A stretch of 19,712 nt of DNA from an uncultured bacterium (GTDB lineage Bacteria > Bacteroidota > Bacteroidia > Bacteroidales > JACABE01), in assembly GCA_903911455.1 (NCBI GenBank), contig CAIWDQ010000211.1, positions 1 to 19,712 on the forward strand, read 5' to 3'. The stretch's first letter is position 1; each line of letters opens with the position of its first letter. A program made the translations under genes and the position numbers. Positions 1 through 6,629 of the stretch are shown one piece after another. The notes under the pieces are model-generated. The model was not told the origin of the DNA, did no database searches, and worked only from the letters and a program-made list of their open reading frames with translations.

Positions 1-242
1 ATTATTCAAAGCTATAAATCTTATTGCTGGTGAGTTGCTCTCCAGCAGAGCTCACTTCCTCTTCAGACTTATGACACAAAATTATAAAAAAAAGTTAAAT
101 GTCAACTATGAAACTTGTTTTGCAACATAGAAGGCACTCTTTTCTATAAATAAAAAGAAGAAAACTATAGCTAATATCCAAATTATATGTACTTTTGAAC
201 GGCTTATATTTATATAAAGCAATCATAAATATCAATCACATT

Positions 243-1592
243 ATGAAAAGAAACATACTTATTTACACCTTTGTAGCTTCCTTAGGAGGATTATTATTCG
301 GTTTTGATACCGCCGTAATAAATGGCGCAATGCCTTTCTTCGTAAAATACTTTGAACTCACCAAAGCCATGCAGGGATGGGCAGTTAGCTCAGCATTACT
401 GGGCTGTGTATTCGGCGCTTTGTTCGCAGGCAAACTGAGCGACGCCTATGGCCGCCGATATATGTTGAGGATACTCGCAGTGCTCTTTTTTATATCAGCA
501 TTAGGAACCGGGGGCGCCACAAACTTTACAATATTTATATTAGCCCGCATCATAGGAGGCTTGGCAATTGGCGGAGCATCAGTAATTTCAACAGTTTACA
601 TCTCCGAAATCGCACCTCCCAACAAAAGAGGAATGCTGGCAGCCACATTTCAGTTGGCAATAGTGGTAGGTATCCTGGTAGCCTTCTCATCCGACTTATT
701 ATTAATGGATACCGGCGACAATAACTGGCGCTTCATGTTCCTTGCAGGCTGCGTACCGGCAATTATCTTCTTCGTTTTGTTATTTTATGTAAAAAGAAGT
801 CCGAGATGGCTGGTAAAAGTAGGCAACATAGAGGAAGCCAAAGAAGTTTTAAAAGAAGTTGTACAAGCCGAAGACTGCGAAAAAACATTAGCAGATATCC
901 GCGAATCAATTGACGCTGAAGTTGCAAACAAAAGTATCTACCTCTTCAAGAAACCAAATCTAAAACTAGTAATGATAGGCTTTGCCGTAGGGATGTTCAA
1001 CCAGTTTACAGGTATAAATATCATCATGTATTATGCTACCGACATCTTTCGTTCAGCAGGTTTCTCAACAAACTCAGCTATCGGACAAACTGTAATGATA
1101 GGCTTTACAAATCTGTTATTCACACTTATAGCCATGTCAATAATTGACAAGGTAGGTAGAAAAACACTGTTATTATTTGGTTCATTAGGTATGACTTTAT
1201 TCTTAGGTTTGTTTGGCTTTGGATTTATAACCAATTCAATAAGCGGTTACGGATTATTAGCCTTATTAATAGGCTTTATTGCTTGCTTTGCAGCTTCGCA
1301 GGGAGCAGTTATCTGGGTATTATTATCCGAAATGTTTCCAAATAATATACGTGCAAGAGGTTCATCTATAGGTTCATTCTCACACTGGATGTTTAATACC
1401 ATCATCACCTTTTTATTCCCTGTAGTTGTTGGTTTATTCGGCGAAAACATCCTTGATCAGAAGCGAGGTGTGGGTTTTATGTTTATAATCTTTGCTGTAG
1501 CAACACTTATAAGCTATTTCTTTTTCAGGAAATTCTTATTTGAAACTAAAGGAAAGTCATTGGAACAGTTGGAAAGCGAAAATATGCGATAA
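243..1592 (+). CDS. Sugar-porter family MFS transporter (sugar:H+ symporter type)
   Basis: Probable 12-helix inner-membrane sugar transporter of the major facilitator superfamily, sugar porter family (XylE/GalP/AraE type). The start at 243 gives 449 residues and puts MKRNILIY directly before the first helix with its GGLLFGFDTAVI signature. An in-frame ATG at 195 would add 16 residues with no family resemblance. Visible signatures are the loop 2-3 motif GKLSDAYGRR, the SPRWL motif after helix 6, the helix 7 sugar-binding segment NQFTGINIIMYYA, IDKVGRKTLL between helices 8 and 9, and the C-terminal FETKGKSLEQLE. The substrate cannot be read from sequence; a pentose or hexose is likely. It stands alone on +, converging with the gene at 1754-2278. 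Base composition changes inside the gene: the 5' half is clearly richer in G+C than the 3' half. Confidence 0.9.
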   Translation: MKRNILIYTFVASLGGLLFGFDTAVINGAMPFFVKYFELTKAMQGWAVSSALLGCVFGALFAGKLSDAYGRRYMLRILAVLFFISALGTGGATNFTIFILARIIGGLAIGGASVISTVYISEIAPPNKRGMLAATFQLAIVVGILVAFSSDLLLMDTGDNNWRFMFLAGCVPAIIFFVLLFYVKRSPRWLVKVGNIEEAKEVLKEVVQAEDCEKTLADIRESIDAEVANKSIYLFKKPNLKLVMIGFAVGMFNQFTGINIIMYYATDIFRSAGFSTNSAIGQTVMIGFTNLLFTLIAMSIIDKVGRKTLLLFGSLGMTLFLGLFGFGFITNSISGYGLLALLIGFIACFAASQGAVIWVLLSEMFPNNIRARGSSIGSFSHWMFNTIITFLFPVVVGLFGENILDQKRGVGFMFIIFAVATLISYFFFRKFLFETKGKSLEQLESENMR

Positions 1593-1601
1593 GTCTTTAT
1601 C

Positions 1602-1633
1602 AATTAAGAATTAAAAATTAATAATTAAGAATT
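1602..1633. repeat. AATTAAGAATT-type intergenic repeat, copy 1
   Basis: An AT-rich repeat built from AATTAAGAATT units just after the transporter stop codon. It shares the 19-base core AATTAAGAATTAAAAATTA with a second copy at 18279-18308. Repeats of this composition are common between genes in Bacteroidota; their function is not known to me. Confidence 0.55.
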
Positions 1634-1668
1634 GGAAAAGACAATAAGAAGAATATTATTATAATAAT

Positions 1669-1702
1669 AAGAGCCTTCATCTAATTAAAGATGAAGGCTC
1701 TT
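1669..1702. terminator. Bidirectional intrinsic terminator between convergent genes
   Basis: A perfect 14-bp stem (AAGAGCCTTCATCT at 1669-1682 pairing with 1689-1702) closes a 6-base AATTAA loop. T-rich sequence follows on + (ACTGTTTTGTTT) and A/T-rich sequence lies on the other side. It sits between the stops of the convergent transporter and AhpD-like genes, so it probably serves both. Confidence 0.85.
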
Positions 1703-1753
1703 ACTGTTTTGTTTAATAAATGTTTAAAGGATAGTCTTCAAATAAAATCTTTC

Positions 1754-2278
1754 TTACATATGAACCTGGAATGCATTGAATAATTTATCCATACCAACCT
1801 GAGCTGTACCATGGTAAGAAGCTTCTAAAATATCAGCATCTGTCCATCCTATACCTCTAAGTTTATCAACATCTTCCTGAGATACAGAAGTGGAACTTTT
1901 AACCATCTTAAGAATAAAGAATAAAAGTTCTTTTTCGTTATCATCCAAAGGAACTTTAGAATGATCCTTAACTACTTCGTTAATCTGCTCAGGTAAAATA
2001 CCATATTGAAACAATATGCCTGTATTAACTCCAACACAATACTCACAATGTTCCTGTTCAGAAACCAGTAAACGAATAAAAGCAAGTAACTTACCGCTAA
2101 ATCTTGTATTTGTTGAAAAATACATAATGTTGCCAATTTGTTGGCTTAATACGTGTTCGCTATTGCCAAACATCTTGAATGAACCTGGGATAAAACCCAT
2201 TCTTTCATTCATTTTCATATAAATTTCAGCTACTTTAGGTGTAGCATTTTCCTGTTCTACTAAATTTAATAATGCCAT
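1754..2278 (-). CDS. AhpD-like / carboxymuconolactone decarboxylase family protein
   Basis: A 174-residue, all-helical protein of the CMD/AhpD superfamily, whose members include thiol-dependent peroxidase partners and many uncharacterised proteins. The redox signature is at residues 74-85: EQEHCEYCVGVN, with the CxxC pair at C78 and C81 and acidic residues just before it. In AhpD the second cysteine is followed four residues later by a histidine (CxxCxxxH) that belongs to the proton relay; here that position is Asn85. The usual peroxidase mechanism may therefore be altered. The length fits a single-domain family member, and no signal peptide is visible. It is monocistronic, with its own predicted promoter (2314-2344) and a shared terminator (1669-1702). 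The family call is strong; the reaction is not established. Confidence 0.82.
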   Translation of the reverse strand: MALLNLVEQENATPKVAEIYMKMNERMGFIPGSFKMFGNSEHVLSQQIGNIMYFSTNTRFSGKLLAFIRLLVSEQEHCEYCVGVNTGILFQYGILPEQINEVVKDHSKVPLDDNEKELLFFILKMVKSSTSVSQEDVDKLRGIGWTDADILEASYHGTAQVGMDKLFNAFQVHM

Positions 2279-2313
2279 GTTTTTAAATTTGTTGTTTGTT
2301 TGATTTTAAAGTA

Positions 2314-2344
2314 CAAAATTACAAAAGATATATCTATAACCAAG
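2314..2344 (-). promoter_or_regulatory. Predicted Bacteroidota housekeeping promoter for the AhpD-like gene
   Basis: Read on -, a -7 box TAATTTTG (2314-2321) matches the Bacteroidota TAnnTTTG consensus exactly. CTTG (2341-2344) lies 19 bases upstream as the -33 element. Transcription would start about 30 bases before the ATG at 2278. Confidence 0.55.
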
Positions 2345-2685
2345 TTTTAAGAAGAAAGTTTTAGAATAATTAATATTAAATTAAAGATTGGAATCAATAA
2401 GATTTGATTTTCTTTTATCAAAAACAAAAATCAAATTATGAAATATAGAATTACTTATTACTATCTTTTTATTGAATTATAGTAAATCATTTAGAAGATA
2501 TATAAACTCATTCAAATAAAACATAAAATCTTAGTCCTATTTATTAAATGTATTTCAAGTTATTACAGATAACATATTAATAACTCTAAATACAACTGTT
2601 GATTTATTAAACATGTGTATATTTTTTAAACACATAAGATAATGTTATGAAATTATACACTTTAGATATCCAAATAGAATCCTAT
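2345..2685. other. AT-rich non-coding region upstream of the electron-transfer operon
   Basis: The divergent intergenic region runs from 2279 to 2827. Apart from the AhpD promoter on its left and the sigma-54 elements on its right, this stretch has no convincing ORF. The one structured element I see is an inverted repeat at 2613-2635 (ATGTGT, 11-base A/T spacer, ACACAT), about 160 bp upstream of the sigma-54 promoter. It could be a regulator site; the support is weak. Confidence 0.4.
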
Positions 2686-2700
2686 GTTGAATAATTAAAC
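2686..2700. promoter_or_regulatory. Candidate upstream activator site (palindrome) for the sigma-54 promoter
   Basis: GTTGAATAATTAAAC is a 15-bp palindrome with one mismatched pair. Its centre lies about 85-98 bp upstream of the -24/-12 element at 2776-2793, a normal distance for an NtrC-type enhancer site. The reverse complement matches the perfect palindrome at 6567-6581 at 14 of 15 positions. Binding by the response regulator at 8304-9647 is inference. Confidence 0.5.
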
Positions 2701-2775
2701 ACTCAATTAAATTAGCCACAACTACGACTTTATTATATATGCATGAATTACTGTTTATTACAGCTGTAAATTTGA

Positions 2776-2793
2776 TTGGCATAAGAATTGAAT
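2776..2793 (+). promoter_or_regulatory. Sigma-54 (-24/-12) promoter candidate for the 2828-6422 operon
   Basis: TTGGCATAAGAATTGAAT matches the RpoN consensus TTGGCAC-N5-TTGCA closely: GG at 2778-2779, exactly 10 bases, then G at 2790 (GA instead of GC). The predicted transcription start is near 2802, about 25 bases before the ATG at 2828. A sigma-54-dependent activator is encoded downstream at 8304-9647, which supports the call. Confidence 0.65.
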
Positions 2794-2827
2794 ACAAGTT
2801 TTTATTAACATTTAAAAATAAAACATC

Positions 2828-3520
2828 ATGGTAATATTAATAGTAATAGCATTCATATTGGGAAGTCTCACAATTGATGCAGTAATAAAGTTTAACAGAA
2901 GTAAAAAACATAAAGTTTCAGTTTTAACTTCCACTCCAATTAAAACCTTTAACGAAGAATCAGTATCTATAGCCAATGGAGTTTATTACGACAAGACTCA
3001 TACTTGGGCATTTATGGAAAAGAATGGTTTAGTTAAGATTGGTGTAGATGATTTTTTACTTCACATTACAGGTTCTTTAAGTAAATTAAAGATGAAGAAA
3101 CCTGGTGATAAAGTTCTTAAAGGCGAAGTTGTATTATCAATTAATCAAAATGGAAAACAACTAAACATCTTCTCCCCTATCTCAGGAACAGTAAAGTCAT
3201 CAAACAATCAATTAGTTGAAGAATCATCTTTAATCAATTCATCTCCATTTAATGATGGGTGGGTTTATATGATTGAACCAACAAACTGGCTTAGAGAAGT
3301 TCAATTATTGTTTATGGCTGATAAATATAAAGAATGGTTGAAGAGTGAATTCGCAAGATTAAAAGATTTTATAGCAACTATAGGTCAAATTAATAATCAA
3401 TCTGAACTTTCACCAATTATACTTCAAGATGGTGGTGAACTTAAAGATAATGTACTTGAGAATTTTGGTCCTGAAGTATGGGAAGAATTTCAAACTAGGT
3501 TTATAAATACTTCAAGATAA
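2828..3520 (+). CDS. Membrane-anchored GcvH-like (barrel-sandwich hybrid) protein 1
   Basis: A 230-residue protein with an N-terminal membrane helix (about 1-20), a short basic linker, a glycine-cleavage-H-like domain (about 47-155) and a C-terminal extension not found in true GcvH. Family landmarks are HTWAFMEKNG (58-67), GVDDFLLHITG (72-82), SPISG (116-120) and GWVYMIEPTNW (144-154). In true H protein the lipoylated lysine lies eight residues before the Pro of the SPxSG turn. Here that position is Gly109, and Lys110 is one residue too late. The C-terminal part carries the motif ILQDGGE (198-204), shared with the paralogue at 5709-6422. No glycine-cleavage genes are nearby; the neighbours are a HybA-like ferredoxin and a HybB-like membrane protein. 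A structural or electron-transfer role at the membrane is therefore more likely than one-carbon metabolism. Automatic annotation as gcvH would mislead. It is the first gene behind the sigma-54 promoter candidate. Confidence 0.75.
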   Translation: MVILIVIAFILGSLTIDAVIKFNRSKKHKVSVLTSTPIKTFNEESVSIANGVYYDKTHTWAFMEKNGLVKIGVDDFLLHITGSLSKLKMKKPGDKVLKGEVVLSINQNGKQLNIFSPISGTVKSSNNQLVEESSLINSSPFNDGWVYMIEPTNWLREVQLLFMADKYKEWLKSEFARLKDFIATIGQINNQSELSPIILQDGGELKDNVLENFGPEVWEEFQTRFINTSR

Positions 3521-3572
3521 GCCATAATAAACCTTTGTATTTCTTTTTTAATAACTTTAATACCCAGAAATC

Positions 3573-4439
3573 ATGAGTTTAGATCGTAGAACATTCTTAA
3601 AGACATTAGGAGTAGTCGGGCTCTCACTTACTGTTGGTGATGTACTTGCATCAGAGGATAAAAAAGAAAAAAGTATTGAATTTTATGGAGTATTATATGA
3701 TTCATCACGATGTGTTGGATGTCAGACATGCGAAAATATGTGTGCTATGGCGAACGATGTTCATGCACCTGATGGAAAACCTAAAACAGGCTTAGTAAGA
3801 AAAACAGATGAAGGACACCGAACAGTAATTAACAGTTATAACACATCAAAAGGAGAAGTCTTTATCAAAAAACAATGTATGCATTGCAACGATCCGGCAT
3901 GTGTTTCAGCATGTCTTACTAAAGCAATGTATAAAACAAAAGAAGGACCTGTGATCTGGAGAGGTGAAAAATGTATGGGATGCAGGTATTGTATGGTTTC
4001 ATGTCCATTTGACATTCCAAAGTTTGAGTACTTTAGTTCTAATCCAAAGATTGAGAAATGTACAATGTGTTTTGATAAGATACAAACAGGAAAAGCACCT
4101 GCATGCACACAAGACTGTCCTGCTCAAGCATTAAAGTTTGGAACAAGAAGAGAATTACTTAAAGAAGCACATAAAAGAATTGTAGAACATCCTGAAATAT
4201 ATGTTGACGAGATTTATGGAGAACAAGTAGCAGGAGGCACAGCTTTCCTTTATCTTTCACCAGTCCCATTTAATGAACTAGGAGAAAATACATCGCTTCA
4301 GAACAAATCTTATCCCGAACTTTCAAAGGGATTTCTATATAGTGTCCCTTCTGTTTTTGTGTTGATACCTCCTATCCTACTAGGTATTTATGAAGCTACT
4401 AAGAATAACAAAAACAAAGAAAACGATGAAAACGAATAA
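3573..4439 (+). CDS. Tat-exported 4x[4Fe-4S] ferredoxin, HybA-like, with C-terminal membrane anchor
   Basis: A 288-residue iron-sulfur electron-transfer subunit of the DMSO-reductase-B/HybA type. The N-terminus has a twin-arginine signal (DRRTFLK at 4-10, hydrophobic stretch to about 25), so it is folded in the cytoplasm and exported. Sixteen cysteines fall in four groups: 47/50/53/57, 102/105/110/114, 134/137/140/144 and 163/166/178/182, enough for four [4Fe-4S] clusters. A hydrophobic segment near 255-273 should anchor it to the membrane, as in HybA. Its last 14 bases overlap the start of the HybB-like gene, so the two are probably translationally coupled and form a complex that passes electrons between the quinone pool and an exported partner. 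No hydrogenase, formate dehydrogenase or molybdopterin subunit is encoded in the window, so the partner is unknown. Confidence 0.9.
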   Translation: MSLDRRTFLKTLGVVGLSLTVGDVLASEDKKEKSIEFYGVLYDSSRCVGCQTCENMCAMANDVHAPDGKPKTGLVRKTDEGHRTVINSYNTSKGEVFIKKQCMHCNDPACVSACLTKAMYKTKEGPVIWRGEKCMGCRYCMVSCPFDIPKFEYFSSNPKIEKCTMCFDKIQTGKAPACTQDCPAQALKFGTRRELLKEAHKRIVEHPEIYVDEIYGEQVAGGTAFLYLSPVPFNELGENTSLQNKSYPELSKGFLYSVPSVFVLIPPILLGIYEATKNNKNKENDENE

Positions 4440-5661
4440 TATTAACATACCTATTTCAAAGGACAATGATGGGGAATCCATCTTTAAGTTCTTAATGCAT
4501 GAACTTAAACCAAAAGGAAAGATATTTACACCTTTTAATATTATTTCGGTTCCAATTATACTAATAGGAATTTATCTAATCATTGTTAGGTTTATTTTTG
4601 GGATAGGTTCAGTTACAAACCTAACACAAGAAGTCCCATGGGGATTGTGGATTGGTTTTGATGTTGTAACTGGTGTAGCTTTTGCAGGAGGTGCGTATGT
4701 ATTAACATTCATGGTTTACATCCTAAACATGAAGAAATATCATTCTATAGTAAGAATAACTGTTTTGAATGGATTTCTGGCTTATGTTTTCTATGCAGGA
4801 GCTTTACTTTTAGATTTAGGACGTCCATGGCATGTAATCAACCCAATAATAGGGAATAGTTTTGGTGTGAGTTCTGTATTATTTTTAGTTGCATGGCATT
4901 TTCTATTATATATGATAGCACAGTTAATAGAGTTTTCACCTGCTGTTGCTGAATGGCTTGGAGCCAGACGTGCTCATAAAATACTATCGGGTATGACAAT
5001 TGCAGCAGTAATCTTTGGTATAACATTATCTATGCTTCATCAGTCAGGCTTAGGAGCTTTGTATCTGATGGCTAAAGATAAGATACATCCACTTTGGTAT
5101 TCAGAGTTCATCCCAATTCTATTTCTTGTTTCAAGTATTTTCGCAGGTCTATCAATGGTAATATTTGAAGGTACAATAAGTCATAAAGTGTTTTTTAATC
5201 AGATTAGTGAAAAGAATCTTAAAGCAGAAAAAGGAATTTTATTAGGTTTAGCTAAAATATGTGCCGGAACAATGTTTGCCTATTTCTTTATGCAGTTACT
5301 AGTATTTATACATGGTAAACATTGGGACTTACTAAGTACACCTATGGGACACTGGTTTTTACTTGAAATGTTAGGATTTGTTATATTACCAATGTTACTG
5401 TTCATTATTAGTTATCGTTTGAATAAGATACTATTAATAAGAATAGCATCAGTTTTAACAATGTTAGGAGTTATAATGAATAGATTAAATGTTACTGTAA
5501 TAGGATTTAGATGGGATGCTCCAATAAGATATTATCCCACTTTAATGGAATTAGTAGTTACATTAACAGTTATTTTTACAGAGATTTGGATATTTAGATG
5601 GGTAGTAAACCGTATGCCGGTTCTGAGAGAATCCCCATCATGGGCAAAAAAAGAAAAATAA
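4426..5661 (+). CDS. HybB/NrfD-family integral membrane subunit (quinone-interacting)
   Basis: A polytopic membrane protein of 411 residues from the start at 4426, with roughly ten hydrophobic segments. It belongs to the NrfD/PsrC superfamily, HybB branch. Characteristic stretches are PWGLWIGFDVVTGVAFAGG near the second helix and AGALLLDLGRPWHVINP. Members carry no heme; they exchange electrons with the quinone pool through a partner ferredoxin. The start at 4426 (ATGAAAACGAAT) overlaps the ferredoxin stop, which suits translational coupling. An in-frame ATG at 4390 would add 12 basic residues and extend the overlap, which I consider less likely. Together with 3573-4439 it forms the core HybA/HybB pair. 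Confidence 0.9.
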   Translation: MKTNNINIPISKDNDGESIFKFLMHELKPKGKIFTPFNIISVPIILIGIYLIIVRFIFGIGSVTNLTQEVPWGLWIGFDVVTGVAFAGGAYVLTFMVYILNMKKYHSIVRITVLNGFLAYVFYAGALLLDLGRPWHVINPIIGNSFGVSSVLFLVAWHFLLYMIAQLIEFSPAVAEWLGARRAHKILSGMTIAAVIFGITLSMLHQSGLGALYLMAKDKIHPLWYSEFIPILFLVSSIFAGLSMVIFEGTISHKVFFNQISEKNLKAEKGILLGLAKICAGTMFAYFFMQLLVFIHGKHWDLLSTPMGHWFLLEMLGFVILPMLLFIISYRLNKILLIRIASVLTMLGVIMNRLNVTVIGFRWDAPIRYYPTLMELVVTLTVIFTEIWIFRWVVNRMPVLRESPSWAKKEK

Positions 5662-5669
5662 GTTTAACC

Positions 5670-5693
5670 GCTTTCATTTAATTAAATGAAAGC
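5670..5693. repeat. Perfect 24-bp palindrome between HybB-like and second GcvH-like genes
   Basis: GCTTTCATTTAA at 5670-5681 is followed directly by its reverse complement at 5682-5693. As RNA it would fold into a 10-bp hairpin with an AATT loop, and A-rich rather than T-rich sequence follows on +. It starts 9 bases after the HybB-like stop and ends 15 bases before the next ATG. It may be a processing or stability hairpin, a partial terminator, or a protein-binding site. Confidence 0.6.
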
Positions 5694-5708
5694 ATAAAAA
5701 TAAAAAAC

Positions 5709-6422
5709 ATGAATTCATTTAGTTACTATAGTTTATTTGACACCAAGGGTGTTGAATATATCGCAATCATAATCTTTTTAATAATGCTAATCCCTTTCTG
5801 GATAATACTAAATAAGCATAAAGAAATATCACAGAGAATTCAAAAAGTTTTCAAAGCACTTTCATTTGACATTTTGAATATACCTCAAGGAATATTTCAT
5901 AGTAAAAATCATACCTGGGCTTTTATGGAAAAATCAGGTTCAGCTTCTGTTGGTTTAGATGATTTTCTTCTACATACAACAGGAGAAGTCACATTGACCA
6001 ATCTTAAGAATTCAGGTGAGTTTGTTAATAAAGGAGAAATACTTATTGAAGTTGTAAAAGATGATAAACATTTAAACATTTCTTCTCCTATCTCAGGAAA
6101 AATTGTTAATAATAATCCTTTACTTATAGAAAATCCAGAAATATTAAATGAAGATCCATTTGGAAAAGGATGGATTTATAAAATCAAACCCTCAAATTGG
6201 ATTGAAGAAACCAGTTCATGTTACTTGGCTGAAGAATCAACTATATGGTCAAGGAATGAGATAAACAGGTTCAAAGATTTTCTTGCACAGATGAGTAAGA
6301 AATATTCTACAGAACAATCTCCACTTGTTTTACAGGATGGTGGAGAAGTGATAGATCATGTTTTATCTGAACTCCCTAATGTTGTATGGAAAGACTTCAA
6401 TGAAGGGTTCTTAGAAAATTAA
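5709..6422 (+). CDS. Membrane-anchored GcvH-like (barrel-sandwich hybrid) protein 2
   Basis: A 237-residue paralogue of the protein at 2828-3520 with the same layout: N-terminal membrane helix (about 17-35), GcvH-like domain (about 57-165) and a C-terminal extension. Shared blocks include HTWAFMEKSG (68-77), GLDDFLLHTTG (82-92), LNISSPISG (122-130), GWIYKIKPSNW (154-164) and VLQDGGE (207-213). The lipoylation position, eight residues before the Pro of SPISG, is Asp119. Lys120 sits one residue later, exactly as in the first paralogue. Having two diverged copies flank a HybA/HybB pair suggests both work with that complex, perhaps as a heterodimer or on different partners; this is inference. It ends 207 bases before the sensor kinase gene. 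Confidence 0.75.
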   Translation: MNSFSYYSLFDTKGVEYIAIIIFLIMLIPFWIILNKHKEISQRIQKVFKALSFDILNIPQGIFHSKNHTWAFMEKSGSASVGLDDFLLHTTGEVTLTNLKNSGEFVNKGEILIEVVKDDKHLNISSPISGKIVNNNPLLIENPEILNEDPFGKGWIYKIKPSNWIEETSSCYLAEESTIWSRNEINRFKDFLAQMSKKYSTEQSPLVLQDGGEVIDHVLSELPNVVWKDFNEGFLEN

Positions 6423-6566
6423 TCTCTTCTTATCAATATCTACTCCCTTTAAAGATTTCTTATTAAGAAGTACTACTTTAAATAGTAAAAGACCTTAATA
6501 AATATCTATACTTTCTTATTACTTTGATGGTTCCCTTTATGTGTTTATAATATTTCAAAATAAAAA
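6423..6566. other. Non-coding gap after the electron-transfer operon
   Basis: This AT-rich stretch between the second GcvH-like gene and the kinase regulatory site has no ORF and no strong hairpin. I see no clear terminator, so readthrough from the operon into the kinase and regulator genes is possible. Confidence 0.35.
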
Positions 6567-6581
6567 GTTGAATTATTCAAC
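6567..6581. promoter_or_regulatory. Perfect 15-bp palindrome upstream of the sensor kinase gene
   Basis: GTTGAATTATTCAAC is a perfect palindrome (7+1+7). It is almost the same as the site at 2686-2700 upstream of the sigma-54 promoter (14 of 15 positions on the reverse strand). It lies about 20 bases upstream of the predicted -7 box at 6601-6608, where a bound regulator could repress or tune the kinase-regulator promoter. Confidence 0.5.
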
Positions 6582-6600
6582 ATATGTCCAATAATTTTAT

Positions 6601-6608
6601 TACATTTG
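6601..6608 (+). promoter_or_regulatory. Predicted -7 box of a housekeeping promoter for the kinase-regulator genes
   Basis: TACATTTG matches the Bacteroidota -7 consensus TAnnTTTG, 21 bases before the ATG at 6630. No good TTTG -33 element lies at the usual distance; the palindrome at 6567-6581 occupies that neighbourhood. Confidence 0.4.
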
Positions 6609-6629
6609 TAGATTATAAATAACTTAGAA

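Noticed and set aside
30..55. Hairpin GTGA...GCTCT/AGAGC...TCAC as the terminator of a gene before the window
   Set aside because: The stem is short with a three-base bulge and no T-run follows, so support is too weak. Positions 1-242 show no gene or convincing element otherwise.
2828..3520. Annotation as glycine cleavage system H protein (gcvH)
   Set aside because: It has an added membrane helix and C-terminal extension, lacks a lysine at the lipoylation position, and has no glycine-cleavage neighbours.
3573..5661. Annotation as a complete hydrogenase-2 operon
   Set aside because: Only HybA- and HybB-like subunits are present; no large or small hydrogenase subunit or maturation gene is in the window.
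6526..6545. Second sigma-54 promoter before the kinase gene (ATGGTTCCCTTTATGTG)
   Set aside because: GG-N10-GT matches only loosely, and the palindrome would lie downstream of it rather than upstream.
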